Below are positions 34,501 to 53,800 of a stretch of DNA of 64,000 bases, piece by piece; position 1 is the stretch's first letter, and each line of letters opens with the position of its first letter. Origin of the DNA: Corella eumyota. Lineage: Eukaryota; Chordata; Ascidiacea; Phlebobranchia; Corellidae. The stretch spans positions 17,260,591 through 17,324,590 of the forward strand of contig OY720100.1 in assembly GCA_963082875.1 (NCBI GenBank), read 5' to 3'. The notes below the pieces were generated by a model. It ran no database searches. It was given only the letters and a program-made list of their open reading frames with translations, and had not been told where the DNA came from. Position numbers and translations under genes: made by a program.

Positions 34501-35654
34501 GATAATTCAAATATTTGATATTGCAATTTTTTTTGTTAATATAGCTTTAATGTAATATAAACTTGCTGGTAAAGTTTCTTTTATTTAAAAAAAAAAAAAA
34601 AAATCAATTCGAATGCTTGAGCGCACTTTTGACGCAATTTGCGGAGCTATAAAAACTGAATTTTTACTCGGAACTAATTAACTTGATATTTTAATTAGTT
34701 ATAAAATCAATTTTAAGTTTTCCAATTTAAAGTTATCGAATAAATAATGGCAGGATTAAAATAAGTTAAAAACAGAAATATAATTAGTTAATTTTGTTTT
34801 TTGTATTTTTTATCTTGTTATGACGTTGTTAGTATTTAAAATAAAAACGATTTATCTATTTAAAAATACATAAGAAAATATAAAAGTTATGATATTATTT
34901 AGTGGTAAGAAATTACAAATTAATATTTAACATCTTATTTTCTTATATTTTTTAAATATTTAAAAATGTGATTTACCAAAAAAAAACGATTTATCTATTT
35001 AAAAATACATAAAAAAATATAAAAGTTATGATATTATTTAGTGGTAAGAAATTACAAATTTATTTTTAACATCTTATTTTCTTATTTTTTTTAAATATTT
35101 AAAAATGTGATTTACCATCGTTATTTTGGTCAAAAGTTTTAAAAACTTTTTCAACTTTTTCTCTGACTCTGGCATCGTTTGGAAAAAAGTTTTTGTAAAT
35201 TTTCCGGAATTGTTTTTTTGTTAAATGCCCGCTCGGATAATCCTTAAAAAAAGGTTTTTATTTAAAAAAAAAATTAAATATTTTAACGAATTGATTTAAC
35301 TATCTAGTCTCAACATACAAAATCAATAATTTTTGTTAGATTTGATTAACGATATCTTATTTTAAAATAGATTTTAATTAGGAAAATTGGACATCATTAT
35401 TTTTGAAAAAAAAGTGCTTACACATTTTAATTTTTAAAAACTGTTGCTTACTTCTAAAAACTTACGAAAAAACAACTTTTTAAATTTAAAAAAAAGTTTT
35501 AAAATATTGTACTAATTACCCTTATAAACTCGTTGTAATAACTTCGTAATTCGCCAATATCCAAACCAGTTTTATTTGACAAATCTTGAACAGCATTTGT
35601 ATTCATTTCAGTTCTTCTATTTCTTTTATTCGAACCACAACAGCATTGCCCCAT
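31501..35654 (-). CDS. Neuronal calcium sensor (frequenin/recoverin/VILIP) family EF-hand protein
   Basis: Exons in order: 35520-35654, 35116-35242, 34269-34414, 31689-31791, 31501-31613. Phases close, giving 207 residues (family about 190-200). It starts MGQCCCGSN, with Gly2 for N-myristoylation and three cysteines that could be palmitoylated. [20 protein letters not shown] is the hallmark EF1 region, degenerate as in all family members. Three canonical loops follow: [13 protein letters not shown] (EF2), [13 protein letters not shown] (EF3) and [13 protein letters not shown] (EF4). The family couples Ca2+ to membrane-bound targets such as kinases, cyclases or channels. The three-Cys N-terminus and the acidic tail after EF4 ([11 protein letters not shown]) are unlike NCS-1 or recoverin, so the subtype is left open. 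Introns are loaded with tandem repeats. Confidence 0.9.
31846..32745. repeat. 80-bp tandem array, about 11 copies
   Basis: The anchor AGCCGCACCAATGCCACACT recurs at exactly 80-bp steps from 31881 to 32681. Several units differ by only a few bases, while units near 32361-32521 are more diverged. The first copy reads on its left into a tRNA-like 3' half (GACTACGAGCCGAAAGG, then TTCGGGTTTGAGCCGCACCA), resembling an anticodon stem, T arm with B box and acceptor end. The same unit occurs singly at 60095-60350, so the array looks like internal amplification of a dispersed tRNA-derived element. It lies in the third calcium sensor intron (31792-34268). Confidence 0.9.
33936..34200. repeat. 47-bp tandem repeat, about five and a half copies
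   Basis: The unit CTTTTACCCCAAAATAACTA plus AAATTTGAATCCAAAATTTCACTAAAA repeats with small variants up to about 34198, ending 70 bp from a splice donor of the calcium sensor gene. Confidence 0.85.
34843..35117. repeat. Tandem duplication of about 138 bp that includes a splice donor
   Basis: Two near-identical copies (about 34843-34978 and 34981-35117) share ACGATTTATCTATTTAAAAA, GTTATGATATTATTTAGTGG and AAAAATGTGATTTACCA. The second copy ends on the real 5' splice site of the exon 35116-35242 (GGTAAATCAC on the - strand). The first copy keeps the same donor sequence at 34976 inside the intron, without an exon. Confidence 0.85.
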
Positions 35655-36440
35655 GTTTAGGCAATTAAAGACAAGTCTAATCAATAACAATATCACGTTT
35701 AAGAGCTTTTGTTTTATCTTATACGGTTTTATGTGATAGCATTCCCTTATATTTACCAATTTCCTTCTTTTCTTATTTCTCGTGCGCATTTTCTTTCATA
35801 ATTTATAGGGTTTATGCAATATGTAGTAAAAAAACATGCTTGATGTTGCTATTATCTTGCCATTCACTTAATTAATGTTTTTTTAACAGCCTTAGAATAT
35901 ATATTTAACACTTAAATGGTAGGTTTAAATATAACTAATAATAGCCTGTAACAATATTGTTTGCGTTATTTTAAACACATTTATCCTGCACTTGTTTGCT
36001 TATTATGGTTCCAAATCTTAGATTTTGAAACATATTGTTATTGTCAATATTTTTATTCTTACTTATCCGAATTCTAAAATAAAATAACTTTGATCTTGTG
36101 TATATAAAGTTCTGAAATTTTAGTATGTTGTTTATTATCAGATTGTGTTTCAATTCTCTTAGTTATGAAATTTAATTATTACTAATTCGTTTTTTTTTTA
36201 ATTTTAATTTTTTTAAATTTTATGTAAAACTAAATGCTTTTTTTTAAATTTGAAAAAAAGTAATCCAGTAACACAAATCGGTTACGGCAGTCTCGCACGT
36301 GTGTATGTAAACATTGATGCCACGTGATTTAAAGTTTTACAAGTAATTATTAAATAGTTAAATCCAATTTGCAAATTAGACAAGAGGTTAAGATTTTGTT
36401 CATTCTTCAGAGCATGAATTTAATTTCAAATAAAAATTTG
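35655..36440. other. Upstream region of the calcium sensor gene
   Basis: AT-rich; holds the presumed - strand promoter. A GATTAG acceptor-like site lies about 25 nt upstream of the calcium sensor ATG. No convincing coding sequence; the - strand frames at 35655-35789 and 35971-36153 are not supported. Confidence 0.4.
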
Positions 36441-36744
36441 ACCGGCAGCGTGGTGTAGTGGTAAGAACACTTGCTACACCCCACATGGGGTCGTGGGTTC
36501 AATCCCCATTGACCTCATGCTGTAGCGCTCTTGAGAAAGGCGCTATAAACGGTATGAACTCCTGCTGAGCCAGCACTTAATCAGCAGTATAATTATCAGG
36601 AAATTATAATCTATAATATCCCAAACTGCCACAGGCAACTCGAGACTGGGTCGGAGTAACTAATGTTACTCTATGTTTAAGTCGCGCATTCGACTTTCCC
36701 ACATCGAGGATAAAGATATATACAAAAAAAAAAAAAAAAAAAAA
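36441..36744 (+). repeat. tRNA-derived SINE, full length with poly(A) tail
   Basis: Best copy in the window. The tRNA-like head has an A box (TGGTGTAGTGG) and a B box (GGGTTCAATCC), then the body (GCTGTAGCGCTCTTGAGAAA, GGCGCTATAAACGG, GAGCCAGCACTTAATCAGCA, ATAATATCCCAAACTGCCAC, AACTCGAGACTGGGTCGGAG, CCCACATCGAGGATAAAG) and about 20 A residues. This is the structure of a Pol III SINE spread by LINE machinery. The clean tail suggests a young insertion. Confidence 0.9.
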
Positions 36745-37421
36745 TACTCCTAATAGGAAATTGCTGAATAGTTGGTCATGAATTGGATTGAAAAAAGGTA
36801 AAATTATTTTTGTTTCTTTTTTACTTATGTTTAAATGGTTTTAGTCGAGATATTAGATATTGGTTGTTTTTATAAGCAATTATATTATGTTTATTATATT
36901 TATTGGTAAATAAGATTTAAAAAGGCTTAGTTGAATGTTTATACAAAAAAAAACAATATATACAAAGTTTGTAAAAGAAAAAGTTCAGTACAAGTTTAAA
37001 ATATTGAAATATTTTAGTTTCTCTTTAGTTAAATTTTTAGTTTGATTGTGATTTACTTAAAATTAATATTTATTCTGTTAAAAAATATTGTTTTTAATAA
37101 AAATGTTGTTACAGTTAAGCAAATGCAATAATATAAAATGAAAAATGGGTGTTAGAATGGTTAGTTAGTTTAACATGTTTTATGCTACGTTGATATAATT
37201 GACAGCTTGTTAAATCATTTATGGTAACAACTTTTTACTGTTTAGTTAAATATTAACAAATTATATTATTTAAAGTTTTTTACATTTAATTAATAGAACT
37301 AATTTAATTAATTAAATTAAAAATGTCCACTACACTTTAATAAATATAAATTTACAACATGTAAAATATTTTTAGTAACACCTTTTTACAGTTTAGTTAA
37401 ATATTAAAAGATTTTGAGTTT
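36745..37421. other. Intergenic DNA; CUB-EGF gene 3' UTR on - strand
   Basis: AT-rich. AATAAA on the - strand at 37069-37074, about 350 nt past the stop at 37422, is a possible poly(A) signal. Nothing else recognised. Confidence 0.4.
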
Positions 37422-46394
<8,973 letters not shown>

Positions 46395-47387
46395 TTTTTG
46401 TTTAATTTTTTAAATCCCAGTTTTGCTCTTATTGAAACTTTTAAAAACTTAACTAATGACTTAACATCCAGCACTAAAAATACAAAGTATTAAAATTATA
46501 AAATGGAAAAATACTAAATATATTTTTTTAATTTAAACTACCATACTTAAATTTCTTAAATAGCTTTCTTACCTAAACAAAAATAATTTTAAAACCAGAA
46601 AAAAAATTTAAATTTTTTCCAATATTTAAACACGTATTTAATTAATGACAAGTAGGATAACGTTTAGTTTAACAAAAAATTAAAGTGCTCTTAACTTGAA
46701 GTGTTTATGAACATAATTAATAAAATGTTCAAATATTTTCTCAAACCGGATGTAAAAAGTGTAATAATTAATTTAATTATTAAAGTAAATAAAATTAATT
46801 TTCAAATATTTAAAATGTTAAGTGGTCAAATTTAAATTATTAAGCGTTAACACATAATTGTTATGATTTAAATTATAAAAAAAATGCTTTTTTTGTGATT
46901 TACAATTTTGTTTTTAATTTTAAAAAAATATAATCGAGTATTAAATTTTATACGGGTTTTATATCAAAAATTCAAATTGCATTAAATATTTAAGAAAATT
47001 AAATTAAAAATAAGATAGTGCGTTTACACCTTACTAAATATATCTTAAAACACGGTTCAAGTAATTGAATTACAAACATTTACCATGAAATATTTATGTT
47101 TGTAAAAAATCATGGAGTTATTTTACCATAAGTCAGGAAATCATTGATTTCCTTATTTTCGTTTACTTTAAAATCATGGCTGGTATTGTAATCGGTTAAA
47201 CAACAGTTTAGAGATGATTTAGTTTAGATTTCTCAGGCTAAGTTCTGTTAAATTTTAAGTAGATTTCGCATTAAAAATTAACGCCTAACTGTTTTACTAA
47301 AGAGATATATAAACAGCATAGGTAAAACTTATAGCTTACAATATTTAAAACTTTGTTTTATAATTTAGGTTGTGAATAGAATTTAAA
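46395..47387. promoter_or_regulatory. Divergent promoter region between the CUB-EGF gene and PHM
   Basis: About 1 kb separates the two start codons, which face away from each other. On the + strand TATATAAA at 47306-47313 lies about 80 bp before the PHM ATG and is a good TATA box. On the - strand a GTATTTTTAG acceptor-like site lies near 46476, about 80 nt upstream of the CUB-EGF ATG. The rest is AT-rich without recognised repeats. Confidence 0.5.
47306..47313 (+). promoter_or_regulatory. TATA box of PHM
   Basis: TATATAAA, with initiation expected near 47340. A TATAATTTAG acceptor-like site ends about 20 nt before the ATG at 47388, suggesting a very short outron or 5' UTR intron. Confidence 0.5.
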
Positions 47388-50134
47388 ATGAAAATAAGTG
47401 TTTTAGGTATTAAACTGATTGTATTTGCTACATTAACTCTATGTGTGACGTGTACAAATGGTCCTGATGACGTCATGCAAGATGAACTTAATGAACGACT
47501 TCTGTCGGTTTTAGCGGATGAATACAAAACAAAAGGTTGTTTAAAAAATTATTTTAAAGTGTTCAATTTCTAAATTTGTATTTTTGTTTTTAGAAAATAT
47601 TCAAAATGTTGAGACAGATGAATCAAAGAAGAATAAGAATGTTGTTCAACATCAAAACTTAAAGTTGGATCTAACTCTTCCTAAAATCCACATTTCCAGG
47701 GTAAGCTTTCTTTAATATGATACTTAATACGCATTAAGGTTCTATAGTTAAAAAGCATTTCCTTAAGCATTAAACTATTCAATATTCCATATATGGGATG
47801 TTTTGTTATATAAACATTGTGTCGTTTATTTATATTTATAAGCCTTAAGAATACTGATTCAATAATGTTGTTACAGGACGATACTTATCTATGTAAAACG
47901 TACAAACTAGATGACCTAAAAACACTGTATATAAGTAAGTAAAATATACTTTGATATTTGACTTTTAATGTGTTTAAGTACCCAATATAGTGAACTTTAA
48001 TTTATTTTATATCTGTTTGTTATTAGCTGGATATCAGCCCAAACACACCAAGAATATTGCGCATCATATGTTATTGTTCGGCTGCCTTAAACCTGGATAT
48101 ACCAATCAAACTTTATGGTAAGTTTTCAATACTTGTTGATTAGAACGTTTTTTTTTGTATTTCGTATCCTTGATGTGGAAATGTCAACTTTTACGACTTT
48201 ACTATAGAACAAATTTTTTTACCCTGACTCGGTCTCAAGTTGGCTTTGGCAGCTTGGAATATTATTATTAATTGCCTGAAAATTTATGCTGATTGTTTTT
48301 TGCCTAACGGAAGTTTAGACAATTTATAGCGCATTGCTAAAGGACGCTTCAACACACACGGAAGCAGTGGGTATCAAACAAAGGACTTGTTCTAACCACT
48401 ACATCACGCTGATAGCAAGTTTTTACTTAAATGTTATTTCAGGGATTGCGAAGGTGAAATGTCAGATGCTTCACCAAACAACAACAACGATGACTTAAAA
48501 GGTACAAGTGCTTTACCCAAGGGTAGGGTTTGTGCAGAAGGTGACAATATCTTATATGCTTGGGGGAATGATGCACCAGAACTACAATTACCAAAAAATG
48601 TTGGGTTTGAAGTCGGGGCAAACACAAATGTCAAGTATCTGACATTGCAAGTTCACATCAGAACCAAAAAGAAAGCAAACGGTAAATATGTTGATTGTGC
48701 CCAGGTTATTATTTGTGTCTTCGTTTAAAATGGCCGCTTGTTTGTCCAGTTGTCATTATATGGTCAATATGGTAAATACCTGAGCACCGGGAACGACAGT
48801 TTTAGTTTAAAGGCCTTCAAATTGGATACTTATACATATATTTCGTCCACTAAGCTTTATTATGTATAGCTTGTTACTGTTATTAATTCTTTCCTAACCA
48901 GTTTTTTTATTTACAGAAATAGGGGTTAAAGGCACTGGTTTGGATGTAATAGCTACAACTCAACGTCTACCTAACGTAGCAGGGATTTATGATTTTGCGA
49001 GTGACATTGGTTCGATTTCCCCTCACAGCACTCTTAATATGGATATTGTGTGTAGGTATGTAGGTGTATGAATTTAAAAAAAATATTGTATATAATCTTT
49101 ACTACATGAGGTCCCTTGCTCGATCTCTACTGATCTCATGCTGTAGCGCCCCTGTGTAAGGCGCAATAAACAGTATAAACTCCTACTGAGCTAACACTTA
49201 TCAGCAGAATAATTATCGGGCAATTATAATCAATAATATCCAGAACTGCAAAAGGCAGCTCACGACTGGATCGAGTAACGGATGTTACTCTATGTTTAGG
49301 TCGTGAAGTCAACCTTTCCACAAGGATAAATAAATAAAAAAAATCAAGTAGACTCAATTTTATATTTTAGGTACAACAGCGATATACCGATGCACCCGTT
49401 TGCATTTCGGGTTCACACTCACAAGTTAGGAGTCGAGGTCATGGGATACCGGGTTCGAAACCAGAGGTGGACATTGTTAGGTGATATAAGTCCACAATTA
49501 CCGCAAGCGTTTTACTCGATGAAAAATCAAAATATTGTTATCAAGAAAGGCGACTGGCTGGTAAGAAATATTTTGTCTATATACTTATGTATCTATTTTA
49601 ATTCAATTTTTAGTTAGTCTTTTTTTGTGTGTGCAAAAGTTTTCTGCTTTGGTGTAGCGTTTTTTTAGACTTTTTTTACATTTATTTAGCCTTGATGTGG
49701 AAAGGTCAACTTCATAGCTTTAACACAAAGTAACATCAGTTACTTTAGCCCATTCTTGAATTGCCTTTGACAGTTTGAGTTATTATTAAATTTAATTGCC
49801 TGTTAATTAAATTGCATTGGCTCAGCAAGAGTTTATTTTGTTTATAGCGCCTTACTCGAGGGTACTACAGCATAACACTAGACCAGGACATGAAAATATG
49901 TAAAAATTAAAGTTTATATTTTAGGCTGCAAGATGTGTAATGCACAACTTCCGTGATAGAGTAACTTACTTGGGACCTAAACACACAGATGAGATGTGCA
50001 ACTTCTATATAATGTACTCTACACCTAAGCATTTGTTGGGAAACAAAACTCTGGTCACTCGGGATTGCACTCATGGATATCCTTGGACACATTGGCGAAA
50101 TTATTTTCTACATTTTCCTTTTAATTACAACTAA
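47388..50134 (+). CDS. PHM: Peptidylglycine alpha-hydroxylating monooxygenase (PHM), complete, eight exons
   Basis: Exons: 47388-47535, 47594-47700, 47877-47934, 48027-48117, 48443-48681, 48917-49055, 49371-49560, 49925-50134. Phases close, giving 393 residues. PHM hydroxylates the alpha carbon of C-terminal glycine in secretory-granule peptides using two coppers, O2 and ascorbate, the first step of peptide amidation. An N-terminal signal peptide is visible (MKISVLGIKLIVFATLTLCV). Copper ligands of the family are all present: HHM in NIAHHMLLFGCLKPG, His in LQVHIR, HTH in FRVHTHKLG, and Met in DEMCNFYIMY. Conserved blocks NILYAWGNDAP, GYRVRNQRWTLLG and SPQLPQAFY also match. There is no lyase (PAL) domain: a stop follows the PHM core, as in the monofunctional insect enzyme, so PAL should be a separate gene. 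AATAAA at 50304-50309 is the likely poly(A) signal. Confidence 0.95.
48150..48420 (-). repeat. tRNA-derived SINE, degenerate
   Basis: Inverted family body (TATCCTTGATGTGGAAATGT, GACTCGGTCTCAAGTTGGCT, CAATTTATAGCGCATTGCTA) with a decayed head; lies in a PHM intron. Confidence 0.7.
48735..48880 (+). repeat. Copy of the unidentified 180-bp dispersed repeat
   Basis: Shares AAAGGCCTTCAAATTGGATA and TTCGTCCACTAAGCTTTATT with the copy at 43977; diverged. PHM intron. Confidence 0.5.
49100..49345 (+). repeat. tRNA-derived SINE with decayed head
   Basis: The body is clear (CATGCTGTAGCGCCCCTGTG, TAATATCCAGAACTGCAAAA) and the head survives as GAGGTCCCTTGCTCGATCTC. PHM intron. Confidence 0.75.
49655..49885 (-). 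repeat. tRNA-derived SINE, partial
   Basis: Inverted family words TAGCCTTGATGTGGAAAGGT, TATAGCGCCTTACTCGAGGG and CTACAGCATAA. Last PHM intron. Confidence 0.7.
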
Positions 50135-50809
50135 AATCGATATTCAAAAAATTGAAATTTCATTTTTGATAAGAGTTACTTTTTAAAGACTTGTTTTTTT
50201 TTACTGAACTAAAAGCATTTAATATAACTTTGTATTTTTTATTGCATATAAATTCAGCTTATGAACAGTTTATTTGTTGTATTTTGCAAGATAAAGTTAT
50301 TTAAATAAATTTAGATTGGGGATAAAAATATTTATTATGTGGTTAAAATATTTAAAAATATTCCTACGCACGTTGGGGCTTTTAAGCAGTTTTGCAATCT
50401 ATTGTGTCTTCAGATGAAAACAATAACAAAACTTGGGGCAACTTAAACACGTGGAATTAAACATAGTTTAACAGGGTAAAGGGAAATATCTAAGAATCAA
50501 GTTGTATTATATTTGTAAGCTGTTGGACAACGACATTATTATTACGTTAGTCAGTCTGTCAGTTAGTTGAAAGGGTTGTTTATTGTATAAAACTGTAAAA
50601 TGGCGTTAAACTAACTGACTAACTACAAATTAGTAAAGTTTGTAAAAAGTTAATTAATTAGTAAAGTTTTGGGACTGTTACTTGTTATTTATGTTAATAG
50701 ATTAAGTTTAATGTAACTTAGGAATTTCTGTAACTTTTGTTTATTTTTTTAGTGAATTTATAGATTTAAAATATATTTCATTTTATAAATAGCTAATGTT
50801 TTAAATAAA
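50135..50809 (+). other. PHM 3' UTR and short spacer with the NF1 promoter
   Basis: Contains the PHM poly(A) signal at 50304. Near 50544-50635 an imperfect inverted repeat pairs CTGTCAGTTAGTTGAA with TTAAACTAACTGACTAACTA. A TATTTTTTTAG acceptor-like site ends near 50752, about 58 nt before the NF1 ATG. Since only 675 bp separate stop and start, the NF1 promoter must be here or the genes may be co-transcribed. Confidence 0.45.
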
Positions 50810-53800
50810 ATGACCAACCTACGGCCTAAGGAATGGATTACAGCTGTTTTGTCTCGGTTAGATAAACTGGTAAGTTTGTTGAACATTTTAATATTATTTT
50901 TTTGTTTGTAGGTGTTGTCATTATAAACAGCTTTAAAACTTATATGTTTTGTGAGATAAATAATCGGCAAAGGTTAATCTTAAACTGCCATAAAATGTGT
51001 GAATTTCACTGAAACTGGGAAGCTATAATTAAAGGATCTCAAGATTGGCAAAAACTATTTAAACTATTTTTACCGGCATAAATCTTAGACATAAAACAAT
51101 TATGTTGCATGGTGTAGTGGTAAGAACACTTGCTACACCACATATGAGGTTTTGGGTTTAATCCCAACTGATCTCATGCTGTAGCGCCCTTGAGTAAGGC
51201 GCTATAAACAATATGAACTCCTGCTGAGCCAGTACATAAACAGCAGTATAATTATCGGGCAATTATAATCTATAATATCCCAAACTGCCACAGGCAACTT
51301 GAGACTGGGTTAGAGTAACAGATGTTACTTTATGTATAGGTCATTCGACTTCCCAACATTGAGGATAAAGATATATACAAAAAAAGGTTCTGCCATATTG
51401 ACTCTTATTTCAATTAGATTTATTTTGTTTTTAGTTGGAGTACACAGTCTTGCACTCCAAAACCTCTCTTACACCAAACCAAGATGCAATGTTAACAAGT
51501 GAATTGGAAAGTCATAAAGAATGTTTAATTAAAATAAGTCAGACTAATTGCTCAATCGTAATTAGTGGATTCATTAACAGTTTGCATAAGTTGTCAGCTA
51601 TGGTAAGTTCTATTATTGGTATATATTTTTTGTTTATGTTTAATTATTTGAAATGCAAATAGGTTGACTTCATAACCCAAACATTGGGTACATTTGTTAC
51701 CCCAACCCAGTCTCAAAACTTTGGCAGTTTGAGATATCATAGATTACTTGAGGGCACTACAGCATAAGAGCAGTAAGGATCAAACCCAGGACCTTACATA
51801 ATAAAGCAAAGTGTTGTGACCAATACACTAAGCTGCCAGTTATATTATAGGTAAATATATATATATAAAACATACAAGTTCTAATGGATAAATATAATAA
51901 ATAGATAAATTAAATAAATCAATCTATAAACCTTCCTTCTTTGGAATTTATTTTATCCAATTGGTTCTGTATAATTTAAAAAGACTGTTTTATTTAGGTT
52001 ATATATACTTATATACGTACCTTAAAAAGAGGATTTTAATCTACTGTATGACATAAAATATCTTGTAATTGTTGGAAATTTAATTTTTAGAGAATTTATG
52101 GAGCCCGACAGGAGATTAATTTGTATTCAAGTCAAATTATTGTATTGGATTTATTGGAGAAATGTATTGCTTCGGTAACTACCTTATAACAATAATAAAC
52201 AACTTAACTTTTATATGCAAAAGCAAATACTTAAAATAATACAGTTTGGTTTATATGTCGTTGAAATTACTAAATAAAGTTAAAAATTGACATAATTTAA
52301 TTTTTAGAAGGAATTTTCTTTACCAAACGATTCTTTAATAATGAAACAACTTTTAACGGAAATATGTCAAGTTAGTTTTCAATTAAACAAAACTTTGAAG
52401 TAATAGTTGTAAAGATTAGTGTATAGGCCTATTTATAAATGTATTCTATAATGAATAAAATTTACAATCTAGTTTTTTTTACTTTTATTTGTCTGGTTGG
52501 ATTATAAACTTGATCCTTTTTCCGTTATTTTTCAGCTTTTAAACCAACCACTAAATGACAAAGCAGTTTTAACCGACTTAAAATCTTCGGCTTCTAAAGT
52601 TCTTCTTTGCATCAGTCAGAAAAACTTTTCTGTTGTTTTTAATCGAATCTCATCCAGGTAAAAACCAACTTGTTTCATATATATTTATTCTTAATGTTAA
52701 AAAGCTGACTTTACAACTTAAACATAGAGTAACAACAGTTACCCTGACCCAGTCTTGAGTTGCCTGTGGCAGTTTGGGATATTATAGATGTTAATTGCCC
52801 GGTAATTAAGCTGCTGATTAAGTATTGGCTCAGCAGGAGTTCCTACTGTTTATATTGCTTTACTCCAGGGTGCTACAGCATGATAGCAGTGGGAACCAAA
52901 CCCAGGACCTCATATATATATTAAACTTTTATTTTTTCCTTTCTTTAGTTGAAAAAATGTCAAAGCAGTAAATTGTTGATATTTTAAGCAAGAATAAAGG
53001 ACCAGTGTTTATAATAATAACAATGTTATGTTACAGACTACATGACCTCTCGTTAAACAGTGATGACTTCTCTGATCTTAGTGATATTAATTTAATCAAT
53101 CATGTTCAAATTGACCTCAGGAAAATTAAGATCCTACTAGAAGGTAAAAGATAAATTTTCATTAACAATTAATGTGAGCACTTTGAAAATTTTTTTTTTG
53201 ATTATTTATTTTTTGTTATAGATACAGTGCAAAGATTTAAATACTTAAAGAAATGTGTTCAAGTTGCAATCCTATCTAACCTTGACAAGGTAAGTTTATT
53301 TACATTTTAAAGTTCACTTTAAACTTATGTTAAACCTGATACTAACATGTAACTTTATCTCTACTTTTATGTCACCAATTGCATTAACAATTTTGTTTTT
53401 ATTTGCTTAAACTTTTAACATTAATTAACCAAAGTTTTCCACATTTTGGTTTGTGTCATTTTTTTTAAACTTTAAATCATTATTTGGTAATATTATAATA
53501 ATACATCCAACTTATAAAGTTTTTAAATTAGTGTTTGGTAATACATCTAACTTATGTAATACAATTAATTAATTGTTTATTTATTCTTGATGTGGGAAGG
53601 TAGACTTATCGCTCTAAACGTAGAATAACATTTGTTACCCCGTAGTTTATTTTGATAGTTTGGGATATTATTTATCATAATTTCCCGATAATTAAGCAGC
53701 TGATTAAGTATTGGCTCAGCAGGAGCATAAGAGCAATGGGGATTAAACCTTGGACCTATAACCTACAGGATTTTTATTTTGTGTTTTTTTATGTTTAAGG

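Noticed and set aside
48434-48634. Two - strand open frames over PHM exon 5
   Set aside because: Antisense shadows; the + strand reads clear PHM sequence with matching splice phases.
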